The notes beneath the pieces are model-generated. The model was given only the letters and a program-made list of their open reading frames with translations, was not told the DNA's origin and ran no database searches. DNA of 64,000 nucleotides from Sulfolobales archaeon HS-7 (GTDB lineage: Archaea > Thermoproteota > Thermoprotei_A > Sulfolobales > Sulfolobaceae): the NCBI GenBank assembly GCA_019704295.1, contig AP024596.1, positions 248,001-312,000 of the forward strand, read 5' to 3'. Positions within the stretch are counted from its first letter, which is position 1. Each line of letters begins with the position of its first letter. The translations under genes were made by a program, and so were the position numbers. Positions 36,508 to 45,152 of this stretch are shown piece by piece.

Positions 36508-37275
36508 TCAGCTCTTTTCCTCTTTTGAGGGAATTTTCTTATTCTTTAGCCTATTCAAAAGTTCGCTTACCTTATCCACGTCATTCGTATAAAGCCTCAA
36601 CTTGTAAGGTATTCCCTTTTTCGCATCGGGCTTTATTTCCACGAACTTCTTTTCCCTATTTACGTTTATCTCAGCGTCCTGCAAGTGAATTATGTGTAGC
36701 GTTGTACCGCTCCTGTCTGTTGCGACAACACCACTGTCAGTTATTTTGTAGCTCCTCGGCGCCATTGCCATAGAGCTTCCCACAGCGCTTGTCATACCAG
36801 TAGTCCTGTAGAGGAGGAATGATATGCCGTAGAAGACCTCGTAAAATACCAGGAAAATTACGAACCTGTACAGGGGAGTTCCCTGCCCGTTTATAACCTT
36901 GGAGAGGACCTCTGAGTAGAGTATGTATATGGCTATGATGAATATGAAGTAAATGAATAAATTCTTCATCATTTTACCCGCCTGCCTCATCGTCTCCTCC
37001 AGAAATTCCTTATCAGAATTTATCAGATTTTCCACGCTCTTTTCCTCATAGAGTGTACGAGCCTTAACTGCTTCACTCATGTACTTTCTGTCCCTCAGCA
37101 TTGGGTTATTCCTGTAGAACATGACGGAGGTTATCCCGATGATCACGATGAAGTAGAGTATGTAAAATTCAAAGAAATACTTAGGTTCAAAACTGTTGAC
37201 CAGTGAGAAGGCAATTAGTAACCCTTGGGAAAGCGCGATGTACTTTGGGTTATAAGGACTCATAGTCATCGACAT
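36508..37275 (-). CDS. membrane protein, DUF2208-like
   Basis: A 255-residue protein with an N-terminal pair of hydrophobic segments (about residues 13-30 and 33-52), a soluble charged stretch, another membrane pair (about 103-123 and 136-160) and a cytoplasmic C-terminal domain of about 80 residues ('LHIIHLQDAEINVNREKKFV') ending in lysine-rich sequence. The layout fits the Sulfolobales family DUF2208; function unknown. Three nearby ATGs (37275, 37269, 37263) are possible starts. Confidence 0.7.
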   Translation of the reverse strand: MSMTMSPYNPKYIALSQGLLIAFSLVNSFEPKYFFEFYILYFIVIIGITSVMFYRNNPMLRDRKYMSEAVKARTLYEEKSVENLINSDKEFLEETMRQAGKMMKNLFIYFIFIIAIYILYSEVLSKVINGQGTPLYRFVIFLVFYEVFYGISFLLYRTTGMTSAVGSSMAMAPRSYKITDSGVVATDRSGTTLHIIHLQDAEINVNREKKFVEIKPDAKKGIPYKLRLYTNDVDKVSELLNRLKNKKIPSKEEKS

Positions 37276-37627
37276 CTATAACACACATCATATAGTACGA
37301 ATCCGATATTTTAAATCTGTATGCATTTAACTTAACTCTCCTGGATTATCATCTAAGGAAGTTGAAAAGTTAAGGAGAGTATCAATCTATTATGAACTAA
37401 GGGTTATCAGGTCTCAACAGTGAGTTGTAATTAAGCCTAACAGAATAGATTTAATGGAGGAGACTGAGCGATTCCGGGTTTCTTTGCGAATTAAATTATG
37501 AGAAATACGATAAAATCCGGTAAATTGCTAGTTTGAATCCCCATTAGTCGTTGAGGTTATATTGAATTAAATTTATTATAGTTACTAAAATAAAATGAAT
37601 TCTCAAAGGAGAGGTAAACTACCCTGC
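37276..37627. other. intergenic region
   Basis: AT-rich, with an 8-bp inverted repeat (actctcct ... aggagagt) around 37337-37381 that might terminate transcripts. No ORF supported. Confidence 0.35.
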
Positions 37628-38068
37628 TCAATAGTCCGTGCCCTTAATTTTGCTTTCGAGATTAAATGGGGAGTTTATTATGCTATCACACTTCTTTCTT
37701 AAAGTCGACCTGTCAGAAAGAGGAAAAGGATAAAAAGTTACAATCACCGGGTAATCTACATTTTCTGCAATGACATTAAGTACAAATTTTTCGTCCAACT
37801 TAAAACAGTAAGAATATCTTACTTTCTTATTGTCGCACGAAGTTTCACATTTATTCGAAATGTAACTGTCTGTATTTTCATCATAACATTGTAAGCAGGA
37901 ATGTTTCACTTTCTTATTGCATATATAATTTAGATAATCACATATTTGCTCTGTGTATTTGTATAAATCCTGAAATCTTTGCTCCAAAAATTCTCTCTTT
38001 TTTTCGCTCTTAACTAATACACAATCTATTCTACATTCGTCAATTGAATCCATGTTAAGTTCACACAA
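37628..38068 (-). CDS. cysteine-rich protein of unknown function (third gene of operon)
   Basis: A 146-residue acidic/basic-mixed protein with eleven cysteines (residues 2, 12, 16, 43, 50, 58, 61, 74, 78, 88 and 127), including C-x3-C at 12-16 and 74-78 and C-x2-C at 58-61. It could bind metal or form disulfides. No signal peptide is evident. The GTG start overlaps the preceding gene by 43 bp; an ATG five codons later (38053) is an alternative. Family not recognised. It is part of a three-gene unit with 38026-38439 and 38429-38647. Confidence 0.65.
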   Translation of the reverse strand: MCELNMDSIDECRIDCVLVKSEKKREFLEQRFQDLYKYTEQICDYLNYICNKKVKHSCLQCYDENTDSYISNKCETSCDNKKVRYSYCFKLDEKFVLNVIAENVDYPVIVTFYPFPLSDRSTLRKKCDSIINSPFNLESKIKGTDY

Positions 38069-38439
38069 GGATTGCCAAAATTATCCCTTAAGTCGGGATA
38101 AACATTCACGTTCATTAGCTTAGCCTTGATCACTACTTTTTTCTCATTTACCCTGATCTCAGTTACGCCTTCATTTACTATCCTCAATTCCGGTACAACT
38201 GGGGTATGAGTACGCATCTTTAGCGGATTACATAATTCACCCATTTTAGGTTTACTGCTAAAAATTGAGAGTGAGGAACTGCTCACCACTGAAACCGATC
38301 TATCGTCCTCAGTAGCTACTGCGTAAGGAATTAGATACATCATTACGGTGACATTTTCATCCTTTATGCTAAATTTTAATGTCAAAGGCTTTAAGCTCAC
38401 GAGCTCATACTCTTGGAGTTGGACTTTTTCACTCGTCAT
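38026..38439 (-). CDS. protein of unknown function (second gene of operon)
   Basis: A 137-residue, mainly beta-stranded protein ('LKPLTLKFSIKDENVTVMMY', 'RIVNEGVTEIRVNEKKVVIK'), without membrane segments or known motif. Its ATG lies inside the end of the first gene (11-bp overlap) and its end overlaps the third gene by 43 bp, so translation is coupled. Confidence 0.65.
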   Translation of the reverse strand: MTSEKVQLQEYELVSLKPLTLKFSIKDENVTVMMYLIPYAVATEDDRSVSVVSSSSLSIFSSKPKMGELCNPLKMRTHTPVVPELRIVNEGVTEIRVNEKKVVIKAKLMNVNVYPDLRDNFGNPCVNLTWIQLTNVE

Positions 38440-38647
38440 ACTCTACCTCTAAGGTCGTAATATTCCCCTGATAATTTCTGTATACGATAATCCTACCCTC
38501 GTGATACTCGACGTTACTCCATCCCTCACTAAACTTAATTACAATTCCTGCTTCATTATCTAAAACTACAGGGTATACTGGTTCCATAATCGTATTGGAA
38601 ACTTGATTATTGAAGTTAACAGCGTTGTAAGCAGTTTGAATGTACAC
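38429..38647 (-). CDS. small protein of unknown function (first gene of operon)
   Basis: A 72-residue protein, acidic, beta-rich ('IVIKFSEGWSNVEYHEGRII'). The GTG start at 38647 has a TATA-like ttaaaatatt (38671-38680) about 28 bp upstream, fitting a leaderless message. An ATG at residue 21 is an alternative start. Family not recognised. Confidence 0.6.
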   Translation of the reverse strand: MYIQTAYNAVNFNNQVSNTIMEPVYPVVLDNEAGIVIKFSEGWSNVEYHEGRIIVYRNYQGNITTLEVEYDE

Positions 38648-38869
38648 GTACTGTATATACGAGAAGCTAATTAAAATATTTTAGGGATAAGATCAGCAGT
38701 TTACTCACCCTTGTGTTCACTTTTCAATTAGTTTGAAACTAATCAATTGATTATGGATTTGCTAATATAGATAGAAAGCAGGAAATAATCCTAGGAAGGA
38801 TTAAACACAACGACCTTTACTGAATGTAGTATTACGCTCCCGGCTCTACCTTTGGAGGAACGTTTTAAC

Positions 38870-39150
38870 GAATTTGTCGTATAAGGAGAAAGGTCCTTAA
38901 GGAGGTCCGAGTTAGGGAACGAGATTAAGAGGAAAGGGTACTTGAGATACAGTTCCCGGGGAAAACACGTAGCGTTAGGGATGACAACGCCGATCCCCTA
39001 CATGGTCTGAAGAGGTTAAAGTCGCCCAAAGGTAAGGACGTCAAGTACTGCGACATTTATGTAGGTATGGTTCCGGATTCACTGTTCCCATAGCTGTGTT
39101 ATGGGTGAAACAGGTAGGGTCTTAGGTAATTTGAGATCGTGATGAAGGGC
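38870..39150 (+). pseudogene. transposase C fragment
   Basis: Plus-strand reading gives 'PLHGLKRLKSPKGKDVKY' and 'VPDSLFP', parallel to 'LKRSKLVKAKNVKDY' at 61490. Stops and shifts interrupt it. It is followed directly by a MITE-2 copy. Confidence 0.55.
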
Positions 39151-39251
39151 GGGAGGATGATCTTCAGGCCTTTCTACATGGCCGTGAGGTCACCTGCCTC
39201 GTTTAAGAGGGTAAGAGATCCGAGGCGCGCGACAGTGTCTGATCTGCAGTG

Positions 39252-39562
39252 ACTGTTATTTAAAAACTAAATTTTTAGATATGGGAATAACAGCCTATGG
39301 TACCAGAACAACAACAGTAAAGGCGGTACCAGATTGAAGACTCTCACTAAATACCTAGGCTTACTACATCAGGAAGTTTAGGATGCTTAGTAAACTAATC
39401 ACAATGGGAGCTGGTACCTAATCTAGATTATAAAAAGTTACGTAATCTCGTTCTATAAATGGATCTCATACATCACCCCTCTTATAATTGAATGAATTTA
39501 GTTCATAACGCGCGTTTTATGACTTTTTAGTTTATTTATTATTCCTTAATTACAAATTGGAC
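39252..39562 (+). mobile_element. MITE-2 copy (about 310 bp)
   Basis: Left part ttatttaaaaactaaatttt then tagatatgggaataac; right end tttagtttatttattatt to attacaaattgg. Both ends match the copies at 48974 and 61298. Confidence 0.6.
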
Positions 39563-39654
39563 GTTGTAATGTGGGTTCCTCGCTTTCAATAAGTTAAAGC
39601 TTTTATTTAACTAATCGCAAATTAAATGGAGGAAAAACGCGTCTGATTCTTCTA

Positions 39655-40191
39655 TTGGTCATGCTTACGTTCCTGGTTACAACTGTATTTGGCGCTTCCA
39701 TAACCATTAGGTATCCTAGCATTTACCTGAACGGCGTTCAGGTAGCTAAGCTGAGGTACCTCTTCCAGTTTGAAAACTACTCCTGCCTTAACGTAACTCT
39801 GGGTTATGAAAAGTGCGAGGTCTTCCTCATAGAGCTTTATAACTCAACTAGCTCTTACTTTCCGCTTCGCGGCAACTCCTCACTCTCGGGAATATACCTT
39901 TACTTTCCCGAGGAGAGAGTATCAACCACACTGCCTAATTACAACACTACAAATGCAACTGCAGTTTTCATACCTTACTCTTACATTTCTAACTTAACGT
40001 GCTATACAGTCGGGATGAAGGGGGTCTGCGTCCTCGTGATATTCTATGCCCCTCCTGCTCCTCAATCGATATTACCTACTCTCCCCTCAACATCATCGTC
40101 TCCACAACCTAAACCCGTAAACTACTTCTTTATCCTTCTCCTCATCCCCCCGATATACTTCATTATAAGGGGGTTACTCAAAAAAGAGTAG
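39655..40191 (+). CDS. secreted/membrane-anchored protein with C-terminal TM helix
   Basis: A 178-residue frame opening at a TTG. It has an N-terminal hydrophobic signal ('MLTFLVTTVFGAS'), a roughly 120-residue N- and T-rich extracellular domain with many N-x-S/T sequons and four cysteines, a proline-rich stalk, and a terminal membrane helix 'FFILLLIPPIYFIIRG' with a basic tail. An ATG at 39626 lies 26 bp after a TATA-like box, but its frame stops after six codons. One added base in the A5 run would give MEEKTRLILLLV joined to this protein. The annotated start is therefore provisional. Confidence 0.7.
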   Translation: MVMLTFLVTTVFGASITIRYPSIYLNGVQVAKLRYLFQFENYSCLNVTLGYEKCEVFLIELYNSTSSYFPLRGNSSLSGIYLYFPEERVSTTLPNYNTTNATAVFIPYSYISNLTCYTVGMKGVCVLVIFYAPPAPQSILPTLPSTSSSPQPKPVNYFFILLLIPPIYFIIRGLLKKE

Positions 40192-40196
40192 ATACT

Positions 40197-40208
40197 CTTT
40201 TAAATTAT
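40197..40208 (+). promoter_or_regulatory. TATA-like box for the riboflavin operon
   Basis: cttttaaattat is centred about 26 bp before the ribB ATG at 40228. Confidence 0.5.
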
Positions 40209-40227
40209 TACAAAATACTCTATCAAG

Positions 40228-40899
40228 ATGGAAATCAGCCTTGAGAATATAAAGGACAACTTAATCAAAGGTCTGCCCATTTTGCTCTACGACTTTGACG
40301 ACAGGGAGTCGGAGGTTGACATGGTGTTTTACGGAGGAAGCGTATCGTGGAAGTCGATATACACCCTTAGAAGGGAAGCGGGAGGACTCATATGCTACGT
40401 TACCGGATTGGAGGAGGGTAAATCTTTGGGATTAACTCTGCTTACCGAGGAGTGGAGTAACGATAGCAGGTACTTAAAACTTGTGAAGAAACCAGTGTAC
40501 GGGGATTTACCCGCCTTCAGTATCTGGGTAAATCACATTACTACTAGGACGGGAATATCCGATGAGGATAGGGCGAGAACGGTGAGAGCACTTCATGATA
40601 TCGTTGTAATGATGAAAAGTGACGTAGAGAGGTCCAGGGAGAAGTTTTGGGACGAATTCATGGCTCCGGGCCACGTGCCCATTCTGCTATCCCGTGGGAT
40701 AAGGAATAGAAGGGGACACACGGAATTGGTAACTGCCTTAGCTGACGTATTGGGATTACCTAGATCCATGGTTATTGCGGAAATGCTGGACAAGAGGAGA
40801 AGTCTTTCCCTTGAAGACGCGGTAAAGTACGCAAAGGTTAACGATTTCCCCATAATCAGGGGGAAAGAGCTTTTAGAGGTGATTAAAATTGTCGCGTAA
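40228..40899 (+). CDS. ribB: 3,4-dihydroxy-2-butanone-4-phosphate synthase
   Basis: Makes the four-carbon precursor of lumazine from ribulose 5-phosphate. The family's active-site stretch appears as 'GIRNRRGHTELVTALADVLG' followed by 'VIAEMLDK', with the N-terminal acidic 'DFDDRESEVDMVFYG' providing metal ligands. Length 223 is normal. It is the first gene of an operon whose members overlap in sequence (ribB-ribC-ribH-gch3-amidohydrolase). Confidence 0.93.
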   Translation: MEISLENIKDNLIKGLPILLYDFDDRESEVDMVFYGGSVSWKSIYTLRREAGGLICYVTGLEEGKSLGLTLLTEEWSNDSRYLKLVKKPVYGDLPAFSIWVNHITTRTGISDEDRARTVRALHDIVVMMKSDVERSREKFWDEFMAPGHVPILLSRGIRNRRGHTELVTALADVLGLPRSMVIAEMLDKRRSLSLEDAVKYAKVNDFPIIRGKELLEVIKIVA

Positions 40900-41356
40900 A
40901 TACGGGGTAGCTGATACGACCTTTAGCAGAGTAGATATGGGTTCAATAGCGGATAAAGTGATAAGAATGGAGGACGACGAGGGAGAGGTAACTAGGTATA
41001 CCGTACCGGGAATAAAAGATCTTCCCGTTGCCGCAAAGAGGTTACTTGACGCAGGGTGTGATGGGGTGATCACCCTAGGATGGGTGGGCAGAACGCAACT
41101 TGATAAGTACAGTTATTTGTCATCCAGTATAGGGCTAATCATGGTACAAATCTTAACCTCTAAGCACGTAATCGACGTAACTGTTCATGAGGACGAGGCT
41201 GACAACGACCAGGAACTTAAGAGGATAGCTGTAGATAGGGCTACCAAGCACGCAAGGAACCTTGTCTACCTGGTTAGGGACGGAAAGGACGCCCTAAGAA
41301 AATACGCAGGTACAGGACTCAGGCAGGGATACGCAAACGCGGGGACTATAGAATGA
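40889..41356 (+). CDS. ribC: riboflavin synthase, archaeal type
   Basis: Dismutates two lumazines to riboflavin. The archaeal enzyme resembles lumazine synthase and differs from bacterial RibE. Motifs: '[14 protein letters not shown]', '[18 protein letters not shown]', '[15 protein letters not shown]'. The TTG start at 40889 overlaps ribB by 11 bp; no ATG or GTG fits better. Length 155 is typical. Confidence 0.93.
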   Translation: MSRKYGVADTTFSRVDMGSIADKVIRMEDDEGEVTRYTVPGIKDLPVAAKRLLDAGCDGVITLGWVGRTQLDKYSYLSSSIGLIMVQILTSKHVIDVTVHEDEADNDQELKRIAVDRATKHARNLVYLVRDGKDALRKYAGTGLRQGYANAGTIE

Positions 41357-41808
41357 GAGTTACCTTAGGTTTAGTCGTAGCGGAGTTCAATTACGAGATA
41401 ACCTATCTTATGCTGCAAAGGGCCTTAGAACACGCGAAGTTCCTAGATGCCGAGGTTAAGGTCGTCATGAAGGTACCGGGGACTTACGATACCCCCTTAG
41501 CGGTGAAAAAGGTAATAGAGAGGTTCAACCCCGATGCTGTAGCGGTTTTAGGAGCGGTAATTAAGGGAGAAACGAAGCACGATGACCTAGTGGCGAATCA
41601 AGCATCTAGGATGTTGATGGATATATCCGTAGAAAAGGGAGTTCCTGTAACTATGGGGATAATAGGTCCTGGCGCATCTAGGGAACAGGCTATGGAACGT
41701 ATAGAGGAGTACTCTACGAGGGCTATAGAGGCGGCAATAAAACTCGCGTTGAGGTACAAAAAGATGTCGGAGACGAAATACGAGGGCAATACGGTGTTCA
41801 TAGAGTGA
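41353..41808 (+). CDS. ribH: 6,7-dimethyl-8-ribityllumazine synthase
   Basis: Condenses the pyrimidine and butanone phosphate to lumazine. 'VVAEFNYEI', '[15 protein letters not shown]' with the catalytic histidine, and '[17 protein letters not shown]' are the conserved elements. The ATG overlaps the ribC stop (ATGA). 151 residues, normal. Confidence 0.94.
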   Translation: MRVTLGLVVAEFNYEITYLMLQRALEHAKFLDAEVKVVMKVPGTYDTPLAVKKVIERFNPDAVAVLGAVIKGETKHDDLVANQASRMLMDISVEKGVPVTMGIIGPGASREQAMERIEEYSTRAIEAAIKLALRYKKMSETKYEGNTVFIE

Positions 41809-42479
41809 AAGTCCTTTTCATCAGGATGATAAACTACAGGGAATGGACGGAAATGCAGGGATATGACAGGGAGGGAAAACTTCAATACTTACAGCACAGG
41901 CTCTCTTCCCTGCTCTCGAAGGAAATATATAATATAGGGGGTTTCTATCTCCCCCTTAGGTTCGATTCCTCCCTTGCAGTAATTTCAAACGTTAATGAGA
42001 AAGAGGTACAAAATATTAGGAAGAGGCTAGATTTCTACTTCCCTGTGGAGACGGTGACGTGTATTGGAGTTGATGAGAACCCGTACGACGCTCAGATCAA
42101 GGCATCAAGATGTGAATCACCCGATGAAAACGATGACTCTGAGGTCGTAGCAGTGCATTTCGACCTGAATAACTTTTCCGGAAGGGAATTAACGTCCTCG
42201 GTGTACGACACTTTCCTGGAGGTAACTAAAGTTTACCTCAAGGTAACGGAGGAGATCATTAAATTGAGGGGTATTGCAACTTACCTAGGTGGAGATAACG
42301 TTCTAAGCTTTATTTCTCCTCAAAGGATAGAAGACGTCCAGGGAATTTTAGATAGAATTCCTCACCTAAAGGCTGGAATAGGAAGAGGAAGGACGGCTAG
42401 AGAGGCAATAAAGAACGCTGCAAAGGGATTGAAGATCATCAGGGAGAATAGGAACCTGAATCAAATGCTCGTGGGATAG
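41805..42479 (+). CDS. gch3: GTP cyclohydrolase III (archaeal)
   Basis: Opens the pathway in archaea by converting GTP to the formamidopyrimidine nucleotide (FAPy). Two ferredoxin-like repeats are visible, with metal-binding '[11 protein letters not shown]' and '[14 protein letters not shown]' (GGDN), and '[19 protein letters not shown]'. The GTG start overlaps the ribH stop (GTGA). 224 residues. Confidence 0.92.
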   Translation: MKVLFIRMINYREWTEMQGYDREGKLQYLQHRLSSLLSKEIYNIGGFYLPLRFDSSLAVISNVNEKEVQNIRKRLDFYFPVETVTCIGVDENPYDAQIKASRCESPDENDDSEVVAVHFDLNNFSGRELTSSVYDTFLEVTKVYLKVTEEIIKLRGIATYLGGDNVLSFISPQRIEDVQGILDRIPHLKAGIGRGRTAREAIKNAAKGLKIIRENRNLNQMLVG

Positions 42480-42482
42480 CGT

Positions 42483-43562
42483 TTGATACTTAATGTAGAT
42501 GGCGTTTTACTAGGTAACGAATTGCTCTTGAAAAGGAAAGTTAACGTTGAGATCGTTGATGGAAAGATCACTCACATAGGTAATGGTTTCGACAGTAACG
42601 GAAGAACTTACAGGGGAATAGTCATTCCTCCTCTGGTTAATGCCCACGTTCACGCCGGTGATTTCGCCTTCCCTGAATATTACACTGAAATGACCATAAG
42701 GGAATTAGTAGGGGATCCAGATAGCGTAAAGTACAAACTCCTTCAAAGTGCAGGGGAGAGGGTTGTCGAATTCATTCAGGAATTCCTCGATAATTCGATG
42801 AAATACGGGGTTCTAGGAGTAATCGATTTCAGGGAACAAGGGACGGTTGGTTTGGAACTGGCGAGGAGGGTTAAAAGTAAGGGGAAATACCTTTTCCTTT
42901 CTAGGATTGAGGAGGGAGAAAGAGTTCAAGACGTAGTTGATGCACATGGCGTCGGGATATCTACGGCCTTCTCATATGGAAGGGAAACACTAGTGAGGTT
43001 AAGGGATGTCTTCTCTAGAAAGATCAGGGCTGTACACATAAGCGAAACGAAAAGGCTCTGGTTACTTAATGATCTCGAGTATGCCCTACAAGTGTTCGAA
43101 CCTAATCTAATAATTCACGGGACCTACCTCGGTAAGGATGAAATTTTAACCCTAAGGGAGAGACGGACTCCTATAGTTACCTGCCCGAGAAGCAATCTAT
43201 GGTTCAGAGTGGGCATTCCGAATATGGAAGACCTCTTTGAAGGTTTCAAAGTTCTTATAGGTACTGATAATGGAGGATGGTTGAGCCCAAATTTATGGAG
43301 GGATATGGAATTAGCCTTACTTTTGAGAAAGAGGAGGGGAGAGGAAACTTCCAAGGAGATCCTAAAAGCGGCGACGGTAAATGCCTATGATCTAGTTAAT
43401 TTCTCCCCTGTGGACGAGGGAGGAGAAGCTACGTTCGTGATAGTTAACGATACACTTAACGGAATAGATAGGGCTAAGGACGTTTACACTGCTTTAGTGA
43501 AGAGGGGGGAATCGGTTATGTCGGTTTTCATTAAAGGAGAGGAAACCTTTCGTTCAACATAA
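42483..43562 (+). CDS. amidohydrolase-family protein at the end of the riboflavin operon
   Basis: A metal-dependent hydrolase of the cytosine-deaminase/TRZ-ATZ type. Metal site 'NAHVHAGDFAF' (H-x-H), a later His in 'AVHISETKRL', 'IHGTYLGKDE' and Asp in 'IGTDNGGW' (the last ligand of amidohydrolases). Length 359. The TTG start lies 4 bp after gch3, so it is part of the operon. Archaeal riboflavin synthesis still needs a deformylation and a deamination after GTP cyclohydrolase III, and this enzyme is a candidate for either. That assignment is inference. Its 3' end overlaps the convergent cbiA by 32 bp. Confidence 0.85.
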   Translation: MILNVDGVLLGNELLLKRKVNVEIVDGKITHIGNGFDSNGRTYRGIVIPPLVNAHVHAGDFAFPEYYTEMTIRELVGDPDSVKYKLLQSAGERVVEFIQEFLDNSMKYGVLGVIDFREQGTVGLELARRVKSKGKYLFLSRIEEGERVQDVVDAHGVGISTAFSYGRETLVRLRDVFSRKIRAVHISETKRLWLLNDLEYALQVFEPNLIIHGTYLGKDEILTLRERRTPIVTCPRSNLWFRVGIPNMEDLFEGFKVLIGTDNGGWLSPNLWRDMELALLLRKRRGEETSKEILKAATVNAYDLVNFSPVDEGGEATFVIVNDTLNGIDRAKDVYTALVKRGESVMSVFIKGEETFRST

Positions 43563-44808
43563 CGTGAGAGTACTGGGCGTAGGCTCTTTTGTTGAGGACT
43601 CCGTCCTGACCTTCAGCAATTCCCCTGCCGTGGTCGTTCCTCATTACTAGTTCCTCCTTAACGTAATCCACAGACGACACGTGAAACTCGTGGCCGTTTA
43701 CCGTCTTACCAATCACTGCTAGGGGGTTCCTTTTAACTGCTCTCAGCACGGTATAGCCTATCGTAAGGCGAGAGTCCATGGAAATACCCATGTCAAAGAC
43801 TCCCACCATCGAATACTTCCTGTTATTCCTTATGTAGTTTGAAAGGTACATCATCCCTCCGCACTCGGCGTACACTAGTTTCTCGTTGTCAACTAATTTC
43901 CTCAGCCATGATTTAGTCTCCTGGTTTTTCTCGAGTTGTTCGGCGAAGAGTTCTGGATAACCTCCGCCTAGGTAAACCCCATCTACTTCGTCGATCCGCT
44001 CGTTATTGAGAGGGCTGAATGGAACGAGATCGAATTTTGATCTCAGAGTGTCTATGTTTTGGGTGTAGTAGAATGAGAAGGCATTGTCATAAGCTATGGC
44101 TATCCTTCCCTTGTTTGTTTTAGCGCTTTTACTCCTTACTCTAATTTTTAGAGGAGGAGCTTCGGAGGCTATCTTCTCTAGCACATCGAAATCAATTGTC
44201 CTTTCCAGCACCTCTGATGCGCGTTTTATCTTTTCTAAGGGTACCTCATTTGCAGTAAATAATCCGAGATGTCTACTCTCGATTTTGAAAGAAGGATCGT
44301 AGGGCAAATAGCCAAGGAACTTCACTCTATTGAGGAAACGCGAGCACTCTATTACGTGACCTTCCGATACCACTTTGTTGAAAATTACCCCTTTAACAAG
44401 ACCCGAACTTACAAGGCGTAATCCCTCAGCTAGCTTACCACCTGTGGACGACATTGCGTAACAATCTATTACCAATACTATGGGGGTCTTCGTTAACTTG
44501 GCTATTTCAAATGTGGAAAATTTACCCATTAAGCCGTCGAACATTCCCATAACCCCCTCGATTACGCTGAAGTCAAATCCTCTTAAATAGTTAACTAAAC
44601 TTCTCAATACTCCATCCTTACCCATGAGGTGTAAATCTAAGTTGACTGAGGGCGAACCAGTCGCCTTCAAGTGAAACCCTGGGTCGATAAAATCGGGACC
44701 TATTTTAAATCCCCTGACTCTCTTGTTTTTCGATAATGCCATCATTATCCCTGAGGCTATTAGCGTCTTACCTGAGTCGCTCCTATCGGAAGCAATTATA
44801 AGCCTCAT
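43531..44808 (-). CDS. cbiA: cobyrinate a,c-diamide synthase
   Basis: ATP-dependent amidation of cobyrinate carboxylates in cobalamin synthesis. N-terminal P-loop-like ATPase domain 'SDRSDSGKTLIASGIMMAL', then a glutaminase domain with the nucleophile Cys in 'VYAECGGMMYLSNYI' and the final histidine region 'YAQYSHVMLNERF'. Length 425 is slightly short of the usual ~450. No other cobalamin gene is in the window. It is convergent with the riboflavin operon. Confidence 0.92.
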   Translation of the reverse strand: MRLIIASDRSDSGKTLIASGIMMALSKNKRVRGFKIGPDFIDPGFHLKATGSPSVNLDLHLMGKDGVLRSLVNYLRGFDFSVIEGVMGMFDGLMGKFSTFEIAKLTKTPIVLVIDCYAMSSTGGKLAEGLRLVSSGLVKGVIFNKVVSEGHVIECSRFLNRVKFLGYLPYDPSFKIESRHLGLFTANEVPLEKIKRASEVLERTIDFDVLEKIASEAPPLKIRVRSKSAKTNKGRIAIAYDNAFSFYYTQNIDTLRSKFDLVPFSPLNNERIDEVDGVYLGGGYPELFAEQLEKNQETKSWLRKLVDNEKLVYAECGGMMYLSNYIRNNRKYSMVGVFDMGISMDSRLTIGYTVLRAVKRNPLAVIGKTVNGHEFHVSSVDYVKEELVMRNDHGRGIAEGQDGVLNKRAYAQYSHVMLNERFPLL

Positions 44809-44976
44809 CTGGAGATGTTTACTTTTATCGAAATTAAGGATAACCTTATACTATTCATTGCAAGGACTCCATACTAGGAATTTAACGGCACTTCCTACGT
44901 GTTAACTACCCCTTATTGACTTAGTACCCTTACTTAACGATTCCCTGCTTCCTTATGAACCCCAAAAAAGTTAAAT

Positions 44977-45150
44977 CTAGTCCTTGTATAGGGAATTACG
45001 TAAGATCTCACGGACGCAATTCCCCAGACCCTTGGGTACGACGTGCCCAAGGTCTAAGACGCGTTGCTTTTTTTCCCTAAAAACTACAAAGGGAACTCCG
45101 AACGTTCTTTTACTCCTTACCCAGTAGAATTGGACATTAGCACCCCCTAA
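44977..45150 (-). pseudogene. transposase-like remnant beside pheA
   Basis: Minus-strand frame 'VQFYWVRSKRTFGVPF' followed by 'LDLGHVVPKGLGNCVREI' and 'NSLYKD' to a stop at 44977. It is protein-like and continues open to 45300 only because it runs antisense over pheA. The pattern resembles IS4-type transposases of Sulfolobus; assignment is tentative. The region 44809-44976 shows nothing else. Confidence 0.4.
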
Positions 45151-45152
45151 GA

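Noticed and set aside
37530..37545. tttgaatcccc resembling a tRNA T-arm
   Set aside because: No matching acceptor, D or anticodon arms upstream.
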